Origin: Cycas panzhihuaensis
Lineage: Eukaryota; Cycadophyta
Direction of reading: 5' to 3'
DNA: 64,000 bases
NCBI GenBank assembly: GCA_023213395.1
Contig: CM041465.1
Span: 137,647,741 to 137,711,740 of the forward strand
Shown here: in pieces, positions 47,071-59,539 of the stretch
Layout of the letters: every line of letters begins with the position of its first letter
How positions within the stretch are numbered: position 1 is the first letter of the stretch
Notes under the pieces: model-generated
The model's database searches: none
What the model was told of the DNA's origin: nothing
What the model saw: only the letters and a program-made list of their open reading frames with translations
Translations under genes and position numbers: made by a program

Positions 47071-47480
47071 TGTAGGGGTTCTGCCACTCCAGCATAGCAG
47101 GGACCATGTTCTACCAAAATTGGCTCCAAATGGAGATGCCTCAGGGCAGAATAATACAGCAACAAATATTTGATGCCCATTCCCTAAGGCTGCAACCCTT
47201 ATAAGTAGACACCCGCTAACACCCACATGGTGTGGTTAGCTTCCTAGCCATCTTGGGCCACTACAGGGTTAGTAAAATCAGTGGTCGGTGATCGGGGTCA
47301 ATGGAATCGACATGAGGTTAGGGAGTTGATACCACATGGTGTGGTTGGCTTCCTAGCCATCTTGGGCCACTATAGGGTTAGTAAAATTAGTGAGGTCAGT
47401 GATCGGGGTCAATGGAATCGACATGATGTTAGGGATTTGAGTCGGGACATGTGCCTAAGGTGGCTTTTCAAACCAACACC
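47071..47480 (-). repeat. LTR of the minus-strand element, right end uncertain
   Basis: The LTR end is at 47071. The right boundary is not certain; a CA near 47479 would give about 410 bp. It includes a tandem duplication. Confidence 0.45.
47223..47443. repeat. 109-112-bp tandem duplication
   Basis: Units start CCACATGGTGTGGTT at 47223 and 47332 and end in ATCGACATGANGTTAGGGA. They are over 90 percent alike by eye. Confidence 0.92.
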
Positions 47481-47499
47481 CACATCAAATTATCTTCAT

Positions 47500-49240
47500 A
47501 CCTTTCAAGGTTGTGCCATTGAATTTGCAACCTTCAAATTCGTGGAACAACTTGAGAACTATTCATTAAAAGTTTGTAATCCTTTTATTACCGAAGATTG
47601 CTTTTCATGCTAAGCGGTGTTGTCCATCTTTGCATCAATTTGGTTAAGAAAGAATAAACTATTTGGGGCTTTGCTTGCCTGTAATAGTAGTTCAGGTTGA
47701 TGAGAGGGAATATTAGAGCAATCAAAAGTTGATCTAACCCAGTAACCTCTTGCAACATGGAGCCCTTTCTTGGTTAGCTTCGTCCTGCAGATGATTTGTT
47801 GGAGACTTTCACACAAAGAAGCCTCATTCTAACAAGAAATTTTGAGAGTTACTTCCATTAGACTAGAGTTTTTGGAAGTGTCATTGGGGTTCTGATCATT
47901 GAAACCAAAAAAGTCATTTGCTTCAAGAACAAAAATGATGACAGTGAGTGGTTAAGAGCTATAGATGTTCGCCGTATGTTGTGTTTTAGTGATAACATCT
48001 ACAAGTAACATTACTTCCCAATGATCGACTTGAAGTATCATCTGACCCAATTGGTGCTTGCTTAATGGGACATAGAAAAGATGGGAAAATACCATAACAA
48101 GGACCAGAATGCACCATTAGGACATACAAAGGCATAGTCAGCAAGGTGTGTGTGTTATCTGGAATTTTTGTTGTTAAGTGATTGCTACCATTAGATTTCT
48201 AGTTTAGCAGATTCAGGACATACTTTGTTTTTGTCTTTGAACAACATAGTGCTTGAGATAAATAGAGGCCGCATGGGAAGAATGCATTCTTGCACAACAC
48301 TCCTTTTCATAGATCAATAGGGATTTACTTACGTAGAAGGGCGAATTTTCATCTGCCTAATTATGAATTTGGAATGGTGATTGCCATTCTCACCCTACTA
48401 GCGGTCACAAAGGATTTGGGAAAAACATGTTTGAACATAAGAATCCATTTTATCATGCAGTTTTGTATGAGGATAAAAGCAGTAAGTTAAGAAATTTGTC
48501 AAGCGAGCGTTCCTATCTGAGCCAACAAGTTAAAGAATGTTTCTGTTTGTGGATTTGACTATAGATTAGATTAAATGAGTCCTATAGGTGGCGGAGCAAA
48601 CTCCAGCTAGTGGTTAGATGAGAAATATGCAATTGCTGATTGAATCACTAAGCGCACAAACTTCCTGGCCAAGTGGACCATACAAAGCCTCTCTTGTGAC
48701 ATAATCCTTTTTCACTTATGGGAACATAAATGTCTTAAGGGTTCCACCTATCACCCTCAGATTCATGTCCAAACATGTATACGATAGAAGACTTGGAAGA
48801 GTGTGTTCAACACTTGCTTGTAAAATGATTAGTTTTATAGTGTTCTTACATAAATTTGTAAGAATATCTCTAGTTGCATCAGTATTTGAGGCCTTGTTTG
48901 GATTTGGGGCTTATATGAACATTTCTTGGCGGAAGTGTGTCTGATTTGCCCGCAAGAGAATGCACTGATGACATGGTGAAAGAGCTTAACGCAGAGCTAT
49001 TGGTGCCAAGACTTGGGAGACCTCTCTTGACCTTCACTTTGATGACCAATTCCATTCATATTGTGATGATTTAATGTGCAAATAAAATAGCTATGATGTG
49101 GTTAGGTGGCTATTGCACCCAACATGATTATAGAAGAGGCTTTAAGTTGCAATTGCAAACTCTTGCAATTTATCTTGTTCTTTGGATTTTTTCAAGATCA
49201 GTTGTTCCTCTGACAAATATGACCCTTATTTGGGTTGATT
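47500..49240. other. Unassigned stretch
   Basis: Only short open frames on both strands; no motif recognised. Composition is closer to genic than the flanks, so a decayed gene or element cannot be excluded. Confidence 0.35.
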
Positions 49241-49427
49241 TGCTAGCTTAGCCCTGGAGTAGACTCAGATGTGGATTCTTCTGTTCCACCTGCTTGTATA
49301 AATATTGTTGTGTATGAGATTTGTGGTATAAATATTAATGCTTTAATAGTGACATTGATTAAAAAAAAAAAAAAACCTATGGAAATTAGATGTTCTAACT
49401 GCGATGTTCTTGTGTGCAACAGTACCA

Positions 49428-49635
49428 CATATATCCTCTTTATCTGTTTCATTTGTAAAAGTTAGATTAAGCTCAACAGTTGTAAGATGGCTTGGATTCA
49501 GAACAAGGCAATCTGTGAAGACTTGAAGTTGTAGCATATATATCCTTTTTATCTACTTGATTTGTAAAAGTTAGATTAAGCAGTGCAGTAACAAGGTCGT
49601 TTGGATTCAAACCAAGGCAATCTGTTAATACTTAA
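49428..49635. repeat. 107-bp tandem duplication
   Basis: Units at 49428 and 49535 share ATTTGTAAAAGTTAGATTAAG, followed by GGATTCARAVCAAGGCAATC, with substitutions and small indels. Confidence 0.88.
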
Positions 49636-49639
49636 TTGT

Positions 49640-50400
49640 GCAAAAGACTCTCTGAGAGTAATGTGGCCATTCATTTTGTAGTTATACGGTATCAGAAGTG
49701 TAGCAAGAGTCTTGCTTATTCGGCATTGATTTGAAAATTTGGCATAGCAAAGAGTGAAGCTGCTTTGCATTGAAATAAATAAATAAGACTTAGAAAAGAG
49801 ATGTTCCACCTTGGGTTTCGGAGGCAAAATTGTGTTGTTGATACTTGTTGGTGATGTTGTATATTTATACATGGACTTTCTATTAGCATTCAAAGCGTTT
49901 TAAGGTGCATTTGTATGTTGTGAAGTATTGGGATTTCCTATTGCAGATGTTCACTGAGCAATTGTGTTTTCGGGCATTCTTGAAAATGAAACCCAAAAGA
50001 TTTTGAGTGCAAACAGTTATTTTCATGAGGAAATGTTTTGCTAAAGCGGGGATTGAAATATACTATTTGACATTTCCATGGAAGATTTGGCCCAAAACTT
50101 ATTTGCGGAGGCAAGTAGGGTATCTGGTGTGTAGTATTAATTCACGGTTGCACAAGTTACATGAGACTTCAAAATCATCACACAATATTTTATGAGGGCA
50201 CTTTTAAATCTGTGTTTTAATTCAAAATCGATCTGTTTACATAGAAAATTTAAAATATGACAGGTTATAAAGAAAATTCGGAAATATATAGACCTACAAA
50301 ATAAAATAACAATTCTCTACATAGAAATAGAAATATAAATGGAAGTATATTAATGTTCTCAAATAGTGAAATAGTCAATGGTACTGGAGAATAGATGTCA
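49640..50400. other. Unassigned AT-rich stretch
   Basis: No coding or repeat family recognised. Confidence 0.35.
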
Positions 50401-50412
50401 CGCATACAATAC

Positions 50413-50635
50413 ATGGATAGGGGTGTGCGAACTTCTCCAATCTAAACCCATCTAAGACCATCTAGTGATGCACATATGAGCAATAACAATAACAATATAT
50501 TGGCTAAATAAAGTAATACACGAATTAGTCAATAGGAGTGTGTAGACCATCTCGATGTAAGCTTGTCTAAGGCGCCCAGTGATGTATGTATGAGCAATAA
50601 CAATTACAATGTCTTGGCCAAATAAAGCAATAGAT
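50413..50635. repeat. 114-bp tandem duplication
   Basis: Units at about 50417 and 50531 share GTGTGYRNACY, CTAGTGATG/CCAGTGATG, ATGAGCAATAACAAT and TTGGCYAAATAAAG. Confidence 0.85.
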
Positions 50636-50639
50636 TACT

Positions 50640-52080
50640 TTGAATGCCGTAATCTCTACATGAGAGATCCTAGAGTTTGATAAGGTCGATACAAGAGGTG
50701 TCTCTCATCCTCTATCATGATCTGGAAACCCTAATGATCTCGTCTTCTCCATCAACTCCTCTGAAGTTCTGTATCACCCATTGTATAAAGTCATTGAGTG
50801 AGCTGTCGATGAATTGCTATTGCAGTACCTTGAGGGGTGATTCCCTTTGATGCCAAGATGTGTTTTTCCCAACATGGAAGGCCAAAGTCTACAAAGGTTT
50901 TAATTAAGGACTAGTAGAAGTTTGCAAAATGTGCGAGAGGAGACCTAGCAGAGTTGCCTTGATATGAACCTTTGGACTCTTTACACCTTGATGCAGTAGT
51001 CGTTGTCCCTTTATGTGGTGGCCTGCTATAAATTGCAAGTGTGTGAGGTGCATTAGAGATTTGAGTATGTGAACAACGTTTGATATCTTGTTGATTGTCT
51101 TGAGAGGCTGAAGGGCATTTTGTCTTGATGCAATAGTCATTGAGCCAAAAAATGATGTAATAATTAGCGCATACTAGAGGGTTGCTGCTATTCAAGAGTC
51201 ATTTTCTCTGAAACTGCTTTTGGAGAAAAGAGCAACACACCTATGCCTTGTGTAAGAAGTCGAGTTGGTGAGGATCCTATGGAGACTCTAAGCAGTAGTA
51301 AAATTTGTCCCTAATCTCATAGTGTACTGGGCATCGAAAAATAAAATGATCTTCAGTGACTATATGTATCCATGTGATACCAAAATAATTTTTTGGAGGA
51401 GGAAAACTCTCCCTATTGCCCACCTGCATTGTTACTTCTCATCAAATCGACTTTCTCTGAGCCCATTTTGTGTAAGAGGAGCAAATATTCTAGCTCATAA
51501 TGAGTGTATTATTTTTAAAACCCTCTCAATTCCTACTCTGTGTGTGTGTGTATAACCCTTTTTTTTTTTGTGAATACTTTACATCCATGAAACTTTCATT
51601 ACTATTGAATTTATATACCATTCTTGTAACTCAACACTCTTATCCTTACTTTGGTAAGAGATGTTATTTTAAAAGGGGTGAAATATCTGTGAAGATTCTC
51701 TCATGATAATTCTTTTTAAATAGACATTTAAATCCCTATGAGTTAATTCATGAATAAATTGATCATAGTGAATATCAATAACTTAATGGCATCATAATTT
51801 TATGAAATTTAAGGATTTGCAATCAAGCGAAGATTTCTTCTTGCACCATTTTGTTTTTTACAAGTAAAATCTCTATAAAGTGGGGTTGACTTGTCAATAT
51901 GAGATGCCATAAGAGAAGGGAATTTAATTTGCCAAAATCTCCTAGAAATTGCATTTGGCATCATTTGTTTAGAGACAATAAGAACTAGGTTCAAACCTCC
52001 CAAAATCTTGGCGCAAACATAATCTATGGAGGCTCGATTAAGATTACAAGCTCTAAACATACACTAATATTACTAAAGTC
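50640..52080. other. Unassigned stretch with a short GT repeat
   Basis: A TG repeat at about 51540-51552 and a T-run at 51560-51569. Minus-strand frames 51809-52060 and 50911-51195 are open but match no family I recognise. Confidence 0.35.
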
Positions 52081-52574
52081 ATCTTTGTTGCCAATGCTAC
52101 ATGTGCATTCAAATTTTGTTTAAATTGTGCATTAATGGCATATTAATTTCAAAATAACCATGCACATCACTTCCATTTCATAATTTGAATTGGAGTGAAC
52201 CCTTACTAACTAGCTAAAACAATGGCATACCAAGCTATCGTTGCTATAAACACCATGAACATTGGTCAATACATTGTCAACTCCTTATAGCACCACCTCT
52301 ATTCAAAAAACCACAAGCCACAATCAATCACAGGAAATGATGTTGCCTCAATTTGAACAAACATTCCATAGACCATATGTTCTATTATATTTTGATCCCA
52401 TTGATTGAATGTCAAATACCATAAAAACCATTACACACCTATTGGAATTAACCACGCAGGCAAAACCTACTTGTCCATCAAAGCATCAACATCTGCCAAT
52501 CACCATGCCATGCAAATTAGCCAAACATCACATGCATAAACATGAGACGTTGACCACTTTGGTTTGCATGTAAA

Positions 52575-52775
52575 ATGACCTTGATGAAAAAAAGAGGTTG
52601 AATTATTCATGTTGATTAATATCATCAATGCCACTATAGTAAGCGCTCATTAAGCACTAACATCTTCCATTTACCATGAAATGTCGATAAGAAAAAATGC
52701 CCACCAATCACTATGAAACACTAACAAAGAAAAGGTTGAATTATGTACGTTGATCAACATCAATGTTGTCTTATT
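52575..52775. repeat. About 142-bp degenerate tandem pair
   Basis: AGGTTGAATTAT, four bases, GTTGATYAAYATCA occurs at about 52588 and 52731; the rest of the unit is only weakly similar. Confidence 0.5.
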
Positions 52776-52836
52776 AAAAAGTGTAGATCTTTGACCATGC
52801 TAAACATAATTCCACCAACACAATAATATGTAATCG

Positions 52837-53104
52837 CCACATAAATTTTAAATGAATTTACGACCATCAAGCACAATCACAACATCTAAGAATGTCAAAT
52901 CCACATAAATCACTCTAATACAATGCCATAAAACAAATATGTAATGGGTTGGTAACACCATCATTGCCAATTGCCACACAAAAGCGAAATGAATTTGTCA
53001 ACAATCAAGCACAATCAAAATGTTGAATATTAGCAAATTTAGAAATCACTCTAATACAATGCCACAAAACAAATATGTAATGGGTTGGTAGCACTATCAT
53101 TCCC
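52837..53104. repeat. 135-bp tandem duplication
   Basis: Units at about 52837 and 52973 share ATCAAGCACAATCA, AATCACTCTAATACAATGCC and AAATATGTAATGGGTTGGTA. The second copy ends at the edge of the open frames at 53097-53545. Confidence 0.9.
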
Positions 53105-53545
53105 TATCTAGACCCAGAACACCTCTTATAGACCCTTTGAAGGCAAGAACAAACCAGATTAGAAAACCCAGCGATAAATTCAACCATATCGCTAGCTTAT
53201 ACATAATACTAATAATGAACATTGCACCTAGTGTAATATTTCTAATGATTGTGCAAACCTTCATCAACCAAAGTAGTTGGATATATTCAAAGTCGAATTG
53301 CCTAAACCTACACTCGAACGATAAGCAATTACTTCCACACCAAAATCTCCATGCATCACATAAGGATTTAATTCTGACCACCAAAACTCCCCATAATCGA
53401 ATGCTAAAACCATACCAATTAGTTGAAGGAGCGCAATCCCATAGAGTGATGATACCACGAGACTAACCTTGAGCTCCACCCTCATAATAGAATATTTATA
53501 GCCATTCCATAGTTGGTTCGAGCCAAAAGATTCTTCTTTTGTCAT
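53097..53545 (-). other. Two overlapping open frames, unknown, possibly membrane protein remnant
   Basis: The upstream frame 53264-53545 (93 residues) starts MTKEESFGSNQLWNGYKYS with a hydrophobic stretch SLVVSSLYGIALLQLIGMVL. The overlapping frame 53097-53384 (95 residues) has long hydrophobic segments (TIIRNITLGAMFIISIMYKL; WLNLSLGFLIWFVLAF). I do not recognise a family. A single gene with a shift or a chance pair are both possible. Confidence 0.3.
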
Positions 53546-56500
53546 TTTAGTTTATTGAAGATGAAGAACATTAAGAATCCATTCCCTAATACATTCTCTT
53601 AGGGCTTGTATTATAGAGGTCAAACTTAGACCTCACATGTTTTATGATACAATAATCATTTTTGTCCTTGATGGGATGATGCCCTTTCTAGCTTTGGGAG
53701 CTCCTTCACTTATGTTGGGATTCTTTATCTTTTGGACATCCAATGTGAACTTGTCTTTACTAATTCTCAATTGGGAATGAGTCCCACTTTCAATTCCTCT
53801 TGAAGTTTCCATTTAAAGAATTTCCAAATTTGATTGTTTGCCTACCTTCCTTCTATTAGTGGGCGAGTCGACCATTGAGTGAGGTTGAAGAGTTGACTCA
53901 TCCCCTACATTCATGGTCAACTCCTCCTCTCAGGAAATGAGGAGTTGATTATTGACAATTATCTACCTACCTTCCTTCTTTCTCCCGCATAATATATAAT
54001 TACATAAATATTAAGTGTTAGATAAAAAATTAATTATTTTATCTTTAAATTTACTAGAAGATGGGAGGATTGCCATTGATGTGCTTCAATCTTTAGTAAG
54101 TTGCTTTAATGTTCAACAAGTTTATTAATGTCCATATGAAAATAATACCATCTACTAGTCCACATGGGTAACTAGTTATTATAGCCACTAATTCACTAGG
54201 AAGATTATTTGGTTCGTGGTTTAATCAATCATAATAATAGCCACACTTTAAGAATATGTCATTTTATATATGGGTTGAATGTGCTAAAAATACATATAAG
54301 AGTAGCATAAATTTTGTATCTCATCTTTTACTTTATAGGACTAGGCAATTTCTTTAGTATCTATTGGCTGAAATTACAATAAACATTGGCTATATTAACT
54401 AAAAATACATGAGATATTATTATTATTAGTTATAAATGCATAAGAAATAGGCTCTTTGGCCTCACAATTGCCCTCTTAGACTTATATAAGTCTAATAATA
54501 CAAATTGGCATTGACTTGATTAAAGGATATCACTCAAACATAAAAATACTCTATTTTTGATAAAATTTAACTTTCTAAGGCTCTCGAGAGTTTAAAAGTA
54601 TTTTCATATTTTCTTCTCTTCTTTCATTTTCCCCTTTATTTAGAGTGTGGTTATATATAAATAGATATTTGAAATCATAAAAGAAAGGTTATGATAAATA
54701 AATATGCCAGAAAATTTGAAACAAGAAAAAAAGACAAACCTACAAAAGTAACATTTGCCTTGTATTGATTTCAAATATTAGAATATCCATTAAATAATCA
54801 CCAAAAGGGTTTGTATGACTAGTTGTTTTGAAGGTAAATGAGTCATCTCCTCAATGCAATAGATTAGAAGTCTAAGTTTTATAGTTAAAGTTAGAATAGA
54901 AAAACTACAAGCATGTCATAAAAAAGTTAATTAATATTAAAAGGTAAGTTAGCCTCTTTTGTTGGGGGCTCTAGTCATGTGGGCTAATCTCTAGGGGTTG
55001 GCGAACCTCAAAAAACATTCTAATTTAGTTAAACTAAGAGAAAACTTTGTAAAAAAAATTATTAGAAATCTAATTTTTTTTGCCATCATTCATTTTCAAA
55101 ATTTGTGCTCTTGTGTTTTGTAGAGGGCATCTCTACAATGTTATGGACTCTGGAGTATCTATGAATCATGGCGTCTATGTGAGGGACAAATGTTTGAAAC
55201 CAATTCTATCTTCCCTTTTTGATGACTTGAACCTCACTTGTTGATTTTCATGCGTAAAGTTAGAAGTGGTTTTAATTTAAAGGTAGTTAGGGTTCTCATT
55301 CTCAAGAATCTCTTTAATAGGCAGAGTAAGATGACCTTGAAAATACTTTGTTGCATAAGATCCACACAAAAGTATGTTTTTACCTAAACTTTCACCAACA
55401 TTTAGACATTCCTAAAATTCTCTGCATGCAATTTGGCCAATCAAGTGGCTATGTTTTATTTTTCACAAAAATGAACTAACATGTTTTTTTTGCTTTCATT
55501 GAAATCCTTGGCCCACTTAAGTTCCTTGTTTATATAAGCATAATCATTGGAGTTTCTAGCCCTTTTTGTTCTTAGCCATGAAGAAAAGATTGACCATTGA
55601 ATAACTTCAAAATCTTTTGATTCGCCTAGCATTAACATAATTGTGATCTCCAACATCTTCAGATGTTATGTTTTTTGCAATTTGTCAACTTTCTGTTGAC
55701 ATTACATTTTCTTTGATAGGATGAGTTTGCTTAAGTTTGTGCTTCTTTTTTTAAAGTTGTTTCTTTCCTTTAAATAAGCTCTGCATTTATGTAAATGACC
55801 TAAAAATCCTTCACATCTTCATCTTTCACTTGACTTTATATGCTTGGGTGGTTTGTGTTATAAAATACACAAAAAACACAACCAAAATAATATTGAAAAA
55901 CAAACTTTAACTAGCACCAGAATAACACTCTTCAAAGAGGTTATACATCTTAAGGATTAAAACCAAAGATAACCCCAAAGCTTCAACATATGCAAAAATA
56001 GGGGTAATAACTTAGAATCCTAGCTTTGAAATAGTTTTTACAACCCATAGATCATTTTCTTTTGCTTTATTTATTATTTATTATTATTGGCCATATCATC
56101 AAACATTAATTACTTTCATGAAGCAACTATTCTTTTTTGCATTAAAATCCTTCATGGGTCTATTTTGAATCTTATAGGCTTAAAAGACAACCACTTGAAA
56201 CCAATTTTTCTTTATATGCATCAAAATCCTTGTGGGTTTACCATGGCAGTTTTTCAGCTTTGGCATATAGTTGTTGCAACTACCAAAAAGAAAAAGAAAA
56301 ATAATAATATTTTTTTTTGCAATCTTCATTTGGTATCTGCAACTATTAGTTTAAAAAACTTAGAAAACTTGAATTTGTAGCCAACACTAAGATTTGCATG
56401 CAATATTATTATGGGGTCCTATGGTTGTGAAAAAGAGGCCATAAGGCAATTTTAAGGCATCAAATATTATTTAAACACCATGATATTTTTCTTCTTTTTT

Positions 56501-56756
56501 TTGAAAAATAAAAAATGTAAATCTTGATATGTATTTTGCTTTCTAAAACTATCTGTAATATTTCAAAATAATTTGCCTAATAAAACCTTTCTTTTTCTTT
56601 TTAAAAAATACAACTATTAAATGCATTTTGCAAGATCTTCCAATGGTCACTTTCGAGGGAAAAAAATAAGGTTATATGAAGATATCAAAGTCTCAAAAAA
56701 ATAGCTCAAAAAATTTAAAGAAATTAGGCTCTAAATTCCAAAGGATCAAAACTTTG
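53546..56756. other. Long AT-rich stretch, probably internal DNA of a decayed minus-strand LTR element
   Basis: It lies downstream, in minus orientation, of the primer site at 56757-56768. No gag or pol motif is recognised. Only short frames occur, such as 55456-55656 (66 residues). Confidence 0.35.
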
Positions 56757-56768
56757 GCTTTGATACCA
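56757..56768 (-). other. Primer binding site next to a minus-strand LTR
   Basis: The complement is TGGTATCAAAGC, five bases from the LTR edge. Confidence 0.65.
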
Positions 56769-56773
56769 AATAT

Positions 56774-57311
56774 TGAGTGTGGCATTGCTCTAATACCATA
56801 ATGTTAGGTATTAAATTTAATTTTGATACTAAAATATTATGGACGATTAAGTGGAAGTAATGCATGGATGATAGACCTAACCATAATTGAACATGGGACA
56901 TGCAATGAGTACAAAATATCATAATTAAATGCACAAGTATAATGAAATATACACAGAAAGGATATACACAATATGTGGAAGAATAGTTATTCATAATTAT
57001 TAAAATATGGTGTACATATTTATAAAACAACTCATTTCAAATTAAGAATCTAAAGTTAATTATTGTATGCTTGGTACACATTTCAACAACCTTTATAGGT
57101 GTTCATAATAAAATATTCATAAATTATGTGTAAGAGAGTGAGAGGATTTGGTATATCATTTGATATAATTAGATATTATATCCAATACCTATTTATAAGC
57201 CAAGAAGAATATCCTATGAGTTATTCCTTGGGGATTGCTTGAAGAATGAATTGGTGTTTGTAGCACCACCATAATCGAGCTTACAAATGTTCTCCAAGAG
57301 GAATAGACCCA
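56774..57311 (-). repeat. LTR of a decayed minus-strand element (about 538 bp)
   Basis: In complement it runs from TGGGTCTATTCCTC to GCCACACTCA and has a TATA-like CTTATAAATAGG near 57188-57199. The ends are inferred from TG/CA and the primer site; no second LTR or target duplication was found in the window. Confidence 0.5.
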
Positions 57312-57314
57312 TAT

Positions 57315-59289
57315 CTGAGACTAACTTTAAGGGTAAATAGTGAGATGAACTTTTCTCCTTTCTTATTCTCTTATGTTTAACATCTATCACTAGTAATAAC
57401 AACCATTCTAAATAATAGGATTCAAATTACTAGCACATTTAAGTAAGAAAAGTACGTGGCATGGTCAACTACAAATTATTGTAGTGATTGAAATACTAGG
57501 TTGATTATGACTACAAGAATACAACTGCTATAACTACTTCAAGACATACTAATTAATAGATCTGGATAATAGACCTAAACTTGCATCAATAATAGAAAAG
57601 AACCGGGTCTTTGACAAAAGCTTAGAAAAGCGATAAGTGATAGAATTGAAGCTTAAGTTAGAAAACAAGGGAAGGAATACTTGACGGATAATGATATGTT
57701 AAATGAAGAGCAATATCAAGACAAGCATAGATTTGTGAAATCAAGTATAGGAGGATCCACATCAAATAGTAATAAAGTGAAATCACAACACTAATAAGGA
57801 AGGGTGAAAATGGGGCAAGGTGCAAAATAAAGGGAGAATGTCAAGGAGGAACATAAACCACAAGGTAAAAGAACATAAGTAAATGAAGAAACAAGGGATA
57901 TAGAAAGCATACAAAGAAAGGTGAGTCAAATAGAAGCTTTGAAAGCTCGGGGACTACCTCTAGCTCAAAGGACACTTATAGTTCTAATAGTCTTGATGAG
58001 TCTAATATGTAATATTTATGGAGTCTAGAAAGACGACATCACTTGTTATGAACTAATACCCACCCCTTTTTAGGTGAACCAACATGTTTATTGGGTAATG
58101 GAAACCTTTTGCGTCATATTTAAGATGCAGAAGATCAAAGGAAGATCATTATGGAGTCTTATTTTGGAGCATTAGCTATTTGGAGGCTGGTGTAGGTAGT
58201 ACTGATTCTAGGAGGAGCCCTTACCTTGAAGAGGACTAGTATTCATTTTATTTAACTCATTTTTTAAATTACTTCTTTATAATTAGCATATTTCTATTAA
58301 TTGGTGTTATTCATTAGTCGATGTATATTACTAAATCTAGTCAGTTCGTAATATGATCATAAAAAGGAAAGAAGAGAATAAAAGGAAATAAACAATTATA
58401 GAAGAAAATTGAAACTTCCAGACCATGAAGGAGAAAGAGGCATGGGAGAAGAGGTCAAAACCTGGATACATAACCTAGAAAGATACTTTGAGTTAAAAAG
58501 ACTAGGTAGCTATACCAAGACCTCAATAACCATCTATCAATTAATGAGACTTGCATTCACTTAGTGATATGACAAACTCCATAGTTACAAAACAAAAACA
58601 AAGTTTATCCCTTAGAATAAGTTAAAAAAGAAATTTTGTAATAAATTTACCTCTAAAAACTTCTTATAAGATAGTCAATACTTTTTGCAATTTAAAGTAT
58701 AGAAGCCTTAACATAAGTGAGCATAAAAAAAAAATTGAAATCCTTAATAGATTTATACATATTATCTAAGGAAAGGATCGACTTATAAGATTTATTAATG
58801 GATTGAATTAAGAATGTTGCACTTATGTATGGGTTCATAAGCCTAATTTAATGGACAAAGCTATAATATTTGCGAGAGATATGGAGAGCAAAGGAGGGAC
58901 AAAAGGGAGGAATGGTTACATGAAAGGGAAGGCACTTGCATGGGCGTACACTTAAACACAAAGAAAAACATATAAAGTAAGTAGAAGGGATGATCATAAA
59001 GACTAGGATAGCAACTAAGATTATCAAAGCCTTTGGATGCTACTAGAAGCCATAATAGCTCTCAAGAGGAATAATCTTACTGAGGTTTATACAAGAAATC
59101 TCCTAGGTAGTTAAGTAACTAAAATTAGGTCCAAAATTAATGAAACAAATTTAAAACTATAAATTATTGGGAATGCAAAGAAGCCACAACCATAAATGCA
59201 CATACATGTTATAGTTGAATTGGGTAAAATATATATGTAATTATCTTTGGTGTAAGTAAACAACAAAATAAATGAACAATATTTTGTTG
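57315..59289 (+). pseudogene. Gag-protease unit copy 3
   Basis: It matches 4619-5507 plus 11141-12290 with the chromovirus absent, and its second half (from 58476) matches 1-821. Coding signs are WIHNLERYFELKRLG near 58455-58500 and the gag-like stretch near 58850. It contains the uninterrupted chromovirus target at 58215-58234. It abuts an LTR on the left and the second gag-only element on the right. Confidence 0.72.
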
Positions 59290-59539
59290 TGTTACGGATC
59301 TTTTCCGTAACTGGAGCACAATTTAAAAGATTCCAAAGAACATAAGTACACTTGAAAGTAAATTTGCAGTGAAAAGACCAATTGGTATTGATTGATAAAA
59401 ATAAGTGATGATCTTCAATACATTGGAGGCCTCATTTATAAGTGCATGATAGGCCTTTTCAATTATAAGTTACAACTCTTGGAGATGCCCTTTCACTTTA
59501 ATTAACAATTACTTAATCCCTTTAAGGAGGTCTGTAACA
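59290..59539 (-). repeat. 3' LTR of the second short element (250 bp)
   Basis: Nearly identical to 4239-4488. It keeps the edge inverted repeat GTTACGG/CCGTAAC. Confidence 0.92.

Noticed and set aside
46783-47226. A 147-residue minus-strand frame
   Set aside because: It starts inside an LTR and runs across the primer site; no family match.
18335-53104. CRISPR-like arrays among the tandem repeats
   Set aside because: Units are contiguous with no unique spacers and the context is a plant genome.
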